27,913 bases of DNA from an uncultured Eubacteriales bacterium (GTDB taxonomy: Bacteria; Bacillota; Clostridia; Monoglobales; UMGS1388), in contig URVP01000004.1 in NCBI GenBank assembly GCA_900551345.1, positions 1-27,913 on the forward strand. Reading direction: 5' to 3'. Every line of letters starts with the position of its first letter. Within the stretch, counting starts at the first letter, position 1. The notes beneath the pieces are model-generated. The model was not told the DNA's origin. It saw only the letters and a program-made list of their open reading frames with translations, and searched no databases. Of this stretch, positions 24,341 through 27,913 are shown in pieces. Position numbers and translations under genes: made by a program.

Positions 24341-24398
24341 ATGATAATGTTAATGAAAATAAAAATGGTAATGTAAATGAATAATGGTAATGGGAATG
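24335..24398. repeat. Hexamer tandem array (ATG-NNN)
   Basis: ATG occurs every 6 bases at 24335, 24341, 24347, 24353, then ATA at 24359, ATG at 24365, 24371 and 24377; after a one-base shift it continues at 24384, 24390 and 24396. It begins where the 11-bp array ends. No ribosome site or open frame supports translation. The remaining bases to 24464 show nothing else. Confidence 0.7.
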
Positions 24399-24464
24399 AA
24401 AGAGCTTTTCTGCCTGCCGATCAAAAAAAGAAACAAATATTTTATATTACAATAACATAAAGGA

Positions 24465-24499
24465 TATAAAAAAGCTGTTCGTTCATTTGCGCGGACAGC
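24465..24499 (-). terminator. Intrinsic terminator of the uppP-ybaK operon
   Basis: Eight-base stem (GCTGTCCG, 24492-24499, with 24474-24481, one G-T pair), 10-base loop, then TTTTTTATA on the minus strand. It lies about 10 bases after the ybaK stop. Confidence 0.75.
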
Positions 24500-24507
24500 C
24501 GTTTTGT

Positions 24508-24996
24508 TTATTTTATAACATCTGCGGTTTGGGCATTTGAAACAGAGATAAGCTTTTGGGGAGCGATTTCAATCTGAGTGCCTATACTGCCGCCGCTTAC
24601 CAGCATGGAGGGCAGGGACAGGCAGCTTTGATGTATTACAGTTTTAAAAAGCTTTTTCATTCCCACCGGAGAACAGCCGCCCCGCACATAGCCTGTTATC
24701 TTAGTTATTTCCGATACATGAATCATCTCGATTGATTTTTCACCTACGGTTTTTGCCGCTTTTTTAAGGTCAAGTTCTTCTGCTACGGGAATTACAAAAA
24801 CATAAAACTCTTTGCTTGCGCCTCTGGTAACAAGGGTTTTAAAGACCTTTTCAGGGGGCTGATTTGTTTTAGCGGCGATGGTAACACCATCGGTGAACCC
24901 TTGGTCATGCTCATATTCGTGCATTGTATATTCAATCTTTGCCGCGTCAAGAATACGCATTGCGTTAGTCTTGACAGACTTATGTGCTTTTGACAT
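24508..24996 (-). CDS. ybaK: YbaK/EbsC family Cys-tRNA(Pro) deacylase
   Basis: Editing enzyme that hydrolyses cysteine from mischarged tRNA(Pro) in the cytoplasm. At 162 residues it has family length. Landmarks are the EKVFKTLV segment with the conserved lysine near residue 53 and GYVRGGCSPVGMKKLF near 103-118, the GGxSPxG signature, followed by SGGSIGTQIEIAP. It starts three bases after the uppP stop codon, and its AAAGGA ribosome site lies inside the end of uppP, so the two are co-transcribed and coupled. The terminator at 24465-24499 closes the operon. The link with uppP looks like shared housekeeping rather than a pathway. Confidence 0.94.
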   Translation of the reverse strand: MSKAHKSVKTNAMRILDAAKIEYTMHEYEHDQGFTDGVTIAAKTNQPPEKVFKTLVTRGASKEFYVFVIPVAEELDLKKAAKTVGEKSIEMIHVSEITKITGYVRGGCSPVGMKKLFKTVIHQSCLSLPSMLVSGGSIGTQIEIAPQKLISVSNAQTADVIK

Positions 24997-24999
24997 ATA

Positions 25000-25818
25000 T
25001 TAAAATCCTTTCATCGCAAAGTAAGCCAAAACTATAATTCCCAGTGCAATTCTGTACCAGCCAAACACCTTGAAATCATGCTTTTTAATATATCCCATCA
25101 GGAATTTGATGGCAAGAATTGATACAACAAAGGAAACTATACAGCCGGTAAGAAGTATTATAATTTCGGCAGAAGTGAACGCTAAGCCGAATTTTACGAT
25201 TTTGAGCAGTGAAGCACCGAACATAACGGGAATTGCCAAAAAGAATGAAAACTCTGCCGCAACAGGTCTTGATGCACCCAAAAGAGTAGCTCCCACTATT
25301 GTGGCGCCTGAACGGGAGGTGCCGGGGATAAGAGCAAGCACCTGGAAAACACCGATAAGCAGCGCTGTTTTATATGAAAGATTGTTAAGATTTTCAACAA
25401 GGGGTTTTTTGTGCCTGTTTTCAATAAGAATAAAGAGTACACCGTACACTATAAGCATTGCAGCCACAACCACCGAGTTGTAAAGCACGCTGTTTAAAAA
25501 GTCGTCAAATAAAAGACCTATAACCGCTGCCGGAAGCACCGCAGCAATTACCTTAAACCACAAGGTCCAGGTTTCTTTCTTCTCAGCCGCCGTCTTTTTG
25601 GGAGACAGTGGGTTAAGCTTATTAAAATACAGCACCACAACCGCCATTATGGCACCAAGCTGGATAACCACCTCGAACATCTCCATAAAAGCTTCGCTCT
25701 GACCTATTTTTAAAAATTCGTTTGCCAGAATAATGTGTCCCGTACTGCTTATGGGCAGCCATTCGGTAATACCTTCGATTATTCCGATTATTATTGTTTT
25801 TATTAAATCCCAAAACAT
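25000..25818 (-). CDS. uppP: Undecaprenyl-diphosphatase (BacA/UppP)
   Basis: Membrane phosphatase that recycles undecaprenyl pyrophosphate to the carrier lipid used in wall synthesis; it also gives bacitracin resistance. From ATG 25818 the protein has 272 residues, matching the usual ~270. The two active-site segments are present: GIIEGITEWLPISSTGH near the start and LIPGTSRSGATIVGA in the middle, with about eight hydrophobic helices. The frame is open to 25860, but 25818 has GGAG nine bases upstream and gives the expected N-terminus. First gene of the operon with ybaK. No clear promoter could be read upstream. Confidence 0.96.
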   Translation of the reverse strand: MFWDLIKTIIIGIIEGITEWLPISSTGHIILANEFLKIGQSEAFMEMFEVVIQLGAIMAVVVLYFNKLNPLSPKKTAAEKKETWTLWFKVIAAVLPAAVIGLLFDDFLNSVLYNSVVVAAMLIVYGVLFILIENRHKKPLVENLNNLSYKTALLIGVFQVLALIPGTSRSGATIVGATLLGASRPVAAEFSFFLAIPVMFGASLLKIVKFGLAFTSAEIIILLTGCIVSFVVSILAIKFLMGYIKKHDFKVFGWYRIALGIIVLAYFAMKGF

Positions 25819-25924
25819 TGTAATCCACTCCGATAATTTAATGTCATATAATTTTACCATATATTTATAAAAAAAAACAGATATTAGAGGCGATTTTTAT
25901 ATTTCATTTATGTTACGCTTTAAT

Positions 25925-25953
25925 TTGACAAAAGCTTAGGACCGTTATATTAT
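25925..25953 (+). promoter_or_regulatory. Promoter of the PflX-like gene
   Basis: TTGACA (25925-25930), 17-base spacer, TATTAT (25948-25953), 42 bases before the ATG, which has a GGAGG site. Confidence 0.75.
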
Positions 25954-25995
25954 ATATTTAACAGACAGGTTTTATGACCGATACGGAGGATAAAA

Positions 25996-26862
25996 ATGGG
26001 CTGCAAATTATGTCCGAGGGATTGCGGAGTTGACAGAAAAACACATATGGGTTTTTGCGGAGCCGGAACAGAAATGCAGATTTCAAAAATAATGCTGCAC
26101 ATGTGGGAAGAGCCGTGCATAAGCGGCACAAAGGGGTCAGGTGCCGTATTTTTTTCGAGTTGCACGCTTAGATGCTGCTTTTGTCAAAATGCCAAGATAA
26201 GCGTTAGATGCTCAGGCAAGACCTATACCGAGCGTCAGCTTGCGGATGAAATGCTTCGCCTGCAAGATTCAGGAGCGCACAATATAAATCTGGTAACCGC
26301 TTCCCATTTCGTACCCGGCGTAATAAAAGCTCTTGACATAGCAAAATCCCGTTTAAAAATTCCCGTGGTATACAACAGTTCAGGTTATGAAAAACCTCAA
26401 ACTATTGATATACTTAAAGGATATATTGACATATATATGCCTGATATCAAATATTTCAGCAAAGAGGCGGCGAAAAGATATTCGGGCGCAGAGGACTATT
26501 TTGAGTATGCCAAAGAAGCAGTATGCACAATGTATAACCAGGTGGGTGCAATGGAGTTTGACAGTGACGGGCTTATGAAAAAAGGACTTATTATCCGTCA
26601 TTTAATTTTACCGTCCCACGCTGATGACGCCGTAAATATTCTTAAATGGATACGGTGCAATCTGCCTTACGACAAGCTGCTTATAAGCCTAATGAGTCAG
26701 TATCTTCCAATGCACAGGGCGGCTGAATTTGAAGAGATAAACAGAAAAATCACTCCCCAAGAATATAAAAAAGCTGTAAATGCCATGCGTGTGCTTGGCT
26801 TTGAAGGATATACCCAAGCCCCCGAAGCATCGGACAAAAAATACATACCCGATTTTAAATAA
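25996..26862 (+). CDS. Radical SAM protein, PflX-like (pyruvate formate-lyase activase homologue)
   Basis: 288-residue radical S-adenosylmethionine enzyme. The [4Fe-4S] motif CX3CX2C is Cys56, Cys60 and Cys63 (SSCTLRCCFCQN). Four further N-terminal cysteines (3, 6, 10, 21; MGCKLCPRDCGVDR then GFCGAG) form a second metal-binding cluster typical of the PflX group. GSGAVFFSSC, GAHNINLVTASHFVPG and IVRHL-like LIIRHLILPSH match that group throughout. Its true target is not established; PflX is a paralogue of the glycyl-radical enzyme activases, and no glycyl-radical enzyme is encoded here. It is a single gene with its own promoter, 117 bases before degV. Confidence 0.9.
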   Translation: MGCKLCPRDCGVDRKTHMGFCGAGTEMQISKIMLHMWEEPCISGTKGSGAVFFSSCTLRCCFCQNAKISVRCSGKTYTERQLADEMLRLQDSGAHNINLVTASHFVPGVIKALDIAKSRLKIPVVYNSSGYEKPQTIDILKGYIDIYMPDIKYFSKEAAKRYSGAEDYFEYAKEAVCTMYNQVGAMEFDSDGLMKKGLIIRHLILPSHADDAVNILKWIRCNLPYDKLLISLMSQYLPMHRAAEFEEINRKITPQEYKKAVNAMRVLGFEGYTQAPEASDKKYIPDFK

Positions 26863-26884
26863 ACACCATTCGACATGATAATTC

Positions 26885-26913
26885 TTGACAATGCGGCAAA
26901 TATTGGATATACT
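26885..26913 (+). promoter_or_regulatory. Promoter of degV
   Basis: TTGACA (26885-26890), 17-base spacer, TATACT (26908-26913), 66 bases before the ATG at 26980. The PflX-like gene has no visible terminator, so some read-through is likely. Confidence 0.75.
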
Positions 26914-26979
26914 GAAATCGTACTAACCATCAGCTTTTGGCTGTGTTACAACATTTAATTACAAGAGAGGATTACAAAT

Positions 26980-27843
26980 ATGCAGAAGATAAAAATAGCT
27001 ACGGATTCCACCGCAGATATACCCGCAAACATGCGTGACCAGCTGGGCATAGAAGTTTTGCCCCTTACCATAATACACGAGGGAAAAGAATACAAAGACG
27101 GATATGATTTAACATCGGAGCAATTTTTTAACATTTTGGACACCAGCGATGAGGTGCCAACCTCCTCCTGCATTACCCCGGTTTTATTCACCGAGCTTTA
27201 CGAAAAAACATATAATGAGGGTTATACAGACCTTATTTTAACGCTTATCAACTCGAAAGGGTCATCAACATTTCAAGGTGCACTGATGATGCGTGACGCC
27301 TTTTATGAGGATAACCCCGAAGCAAAGGACAAGCTTAACATTCATCTTATTGATTCACGCACATACAGCTTAGGCTATGGATGGGCCGTAATGGAAGCGG
27401 CAAAAATGGCGGCAAAGGGTGCATCAGTAGACGAGATAAAATCTGTAATGCAAGAATGGCTTGACAATGTAAGACCTGTATTCCTGCCCGCCAATTTAAA
27501 ATTTGTAAAAAAATCGGGCAGAATCTCAGCGGCGGCAGCCTTTGTGGGCGATGCACTGGGACTTAAACCTGTAATTACTTTTGAAAACGGAGAATCCAAG
27601 ATACTTTCAAAAATCAGAGGCGAAAAAAAGGCAATTAAAGAGTTTGTGGACATTATTGAAAAAGAAAGAAAGCCTGGCACTCCATACATCCTTATCACCA
27701 GCAATAATAAGGAAAAGTGTGAGCAGCTGCACACCGCCTGCATTGAACGCTTGGGTCAGGAACCGGAATTCTCCACTCCGGTAGGCTGTATTATCAGCAT
27801 AAACACAGGTCCTGACTTTGTGGGAATAATATACAGGAGATAA
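26980..27843 (+). CDS. DegV family fatty-acid-binding protein
   Basis: 287 residues, full family length. DegV/FakB proteins bind a fatty acid and present it to the kinase FakA so that exogenous fatty acids enter phospholipid synthesis. Signatures are IATDSTADIP at the start, VPTSSCITPVLF near 60, INSKGSSTFQGA near 90, DSRTYSLGYG near 124 and the LKFVKKSGRIS-AAAAFVGDALGLKP block near 173-195. The ATG is preceded by AGAGAGGA. It has its own promoter; no fakA gene is near. The last 70 bases of the window are AT-rich, with no hairpin or gene. Confidence 0.93.
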   Translation: MQKIKIATDSTADIPANMRDQLGIEVLPLTIIHEGKEYKDGYDLTSEQFFNILDTSDEVPTSSCITPVLFTELYEKTYNEGYTDLILTLINSKGSSTFQGALMMRDAFYEDNPEAKDKLNIHLIDSRTYSLGYGWAVMEAAKMAAKGASVDEIKSVMQEWLDNVRPVFLPANLKFVKKSGRISAAAAFVGDALGLKPVITFENGESKILSKIRGEKKAIKEFVDIIEKERKPGTPYILITSNNKEKCEQLHTACIERLGQEPEFSTPVGCIISINTGPDFVGIIYRR

Positions 27844-27913
27844 GAAATCGGTGTCGAATAATATAATTATAATAACATAGAAAAATATAATAATATAACG
27901 CGGGCATATACAC

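Overview
The window looks like chromosomal DNA of a low-GC Gram-positive anaerobe of class Clostridia; I cannot place the family. The basis is an FHA/SEDS/PBP wall-synthesis operon, SLH-domain and BspA-type surface proteins, cofactor-independent phosphoglycerate mutase, a PflX-like radical SAM enzyme, DegV, strong AGGAGG-type ribosome binding sites and many sigma-A type promoters with 17-bp spacers. No tRNA, rRNA, CRISPR, transposase or phage gene was seen.

Layout. (1) 1-3184, minus: a cell-wall operon (FHA protein, SEDS glycosyltransferase, class B PBP cut by the window edge) behind a consensus promoter, plus a 57-aa DUF3006-like gene. (2) 3278-7879: a small membrane protein, a ~1000-aa secreted SLH protein, a mini-SLH protein, a possible gene remnant and a 98-aa membrane-anchored protein. 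(3) 8117-11709, plus: glycolytic genes pgk and tpiA, a terminator, then gpmI. (4) 11961-13265, minus: a secreted leucine-rich-repeat protein. (5) 13361-24069: an accessory carbohydrate locus. (6) 24508-27843: ybaK and uppP (minus), then a PflX-like gene and degV (plus).

The carbohydrate locus is the most interesting part. A minus-strand operon encodes an AraC regulator, an enolase-superfamily (MR/MLE) dehydratase and a GH10 xylanase-like enzyme. Divergent from it is a plus-strand operon of a mannonate-dehydratase-like protein, an SDR dehydrogenase, a long RraA-type protein and a beta-propeller lactonase-like protein. A third, convergent operon has an FAD oxidoreductase and a GH115 alpha-glucuronidase-like enzyme. 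None of the enzymes shows a signal peptide and no transporter is present. The set fits intracellular breakdown of imported glucuronoxylan fragments followed by catabolism of the released glucuronic or 4-O-methylglucuronic acid through lactone, sugar acid, dehydration and aldol cleavage. The families are read from sequence; the order of steps is inference. The AraC/sugar-acid intergenic region carries two direct repeats 21 bp apart next to a -10 box, a plausible regulator site.

Upstream of the FAD-GH115 promoter lies an unusual non-coding block: 17 consecutive 11-bp units without any length change (24154-24340), containing palindromes at exact 33-bp spacing and followed by an ATG-NNN hexamer array. 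I know of no name for it.
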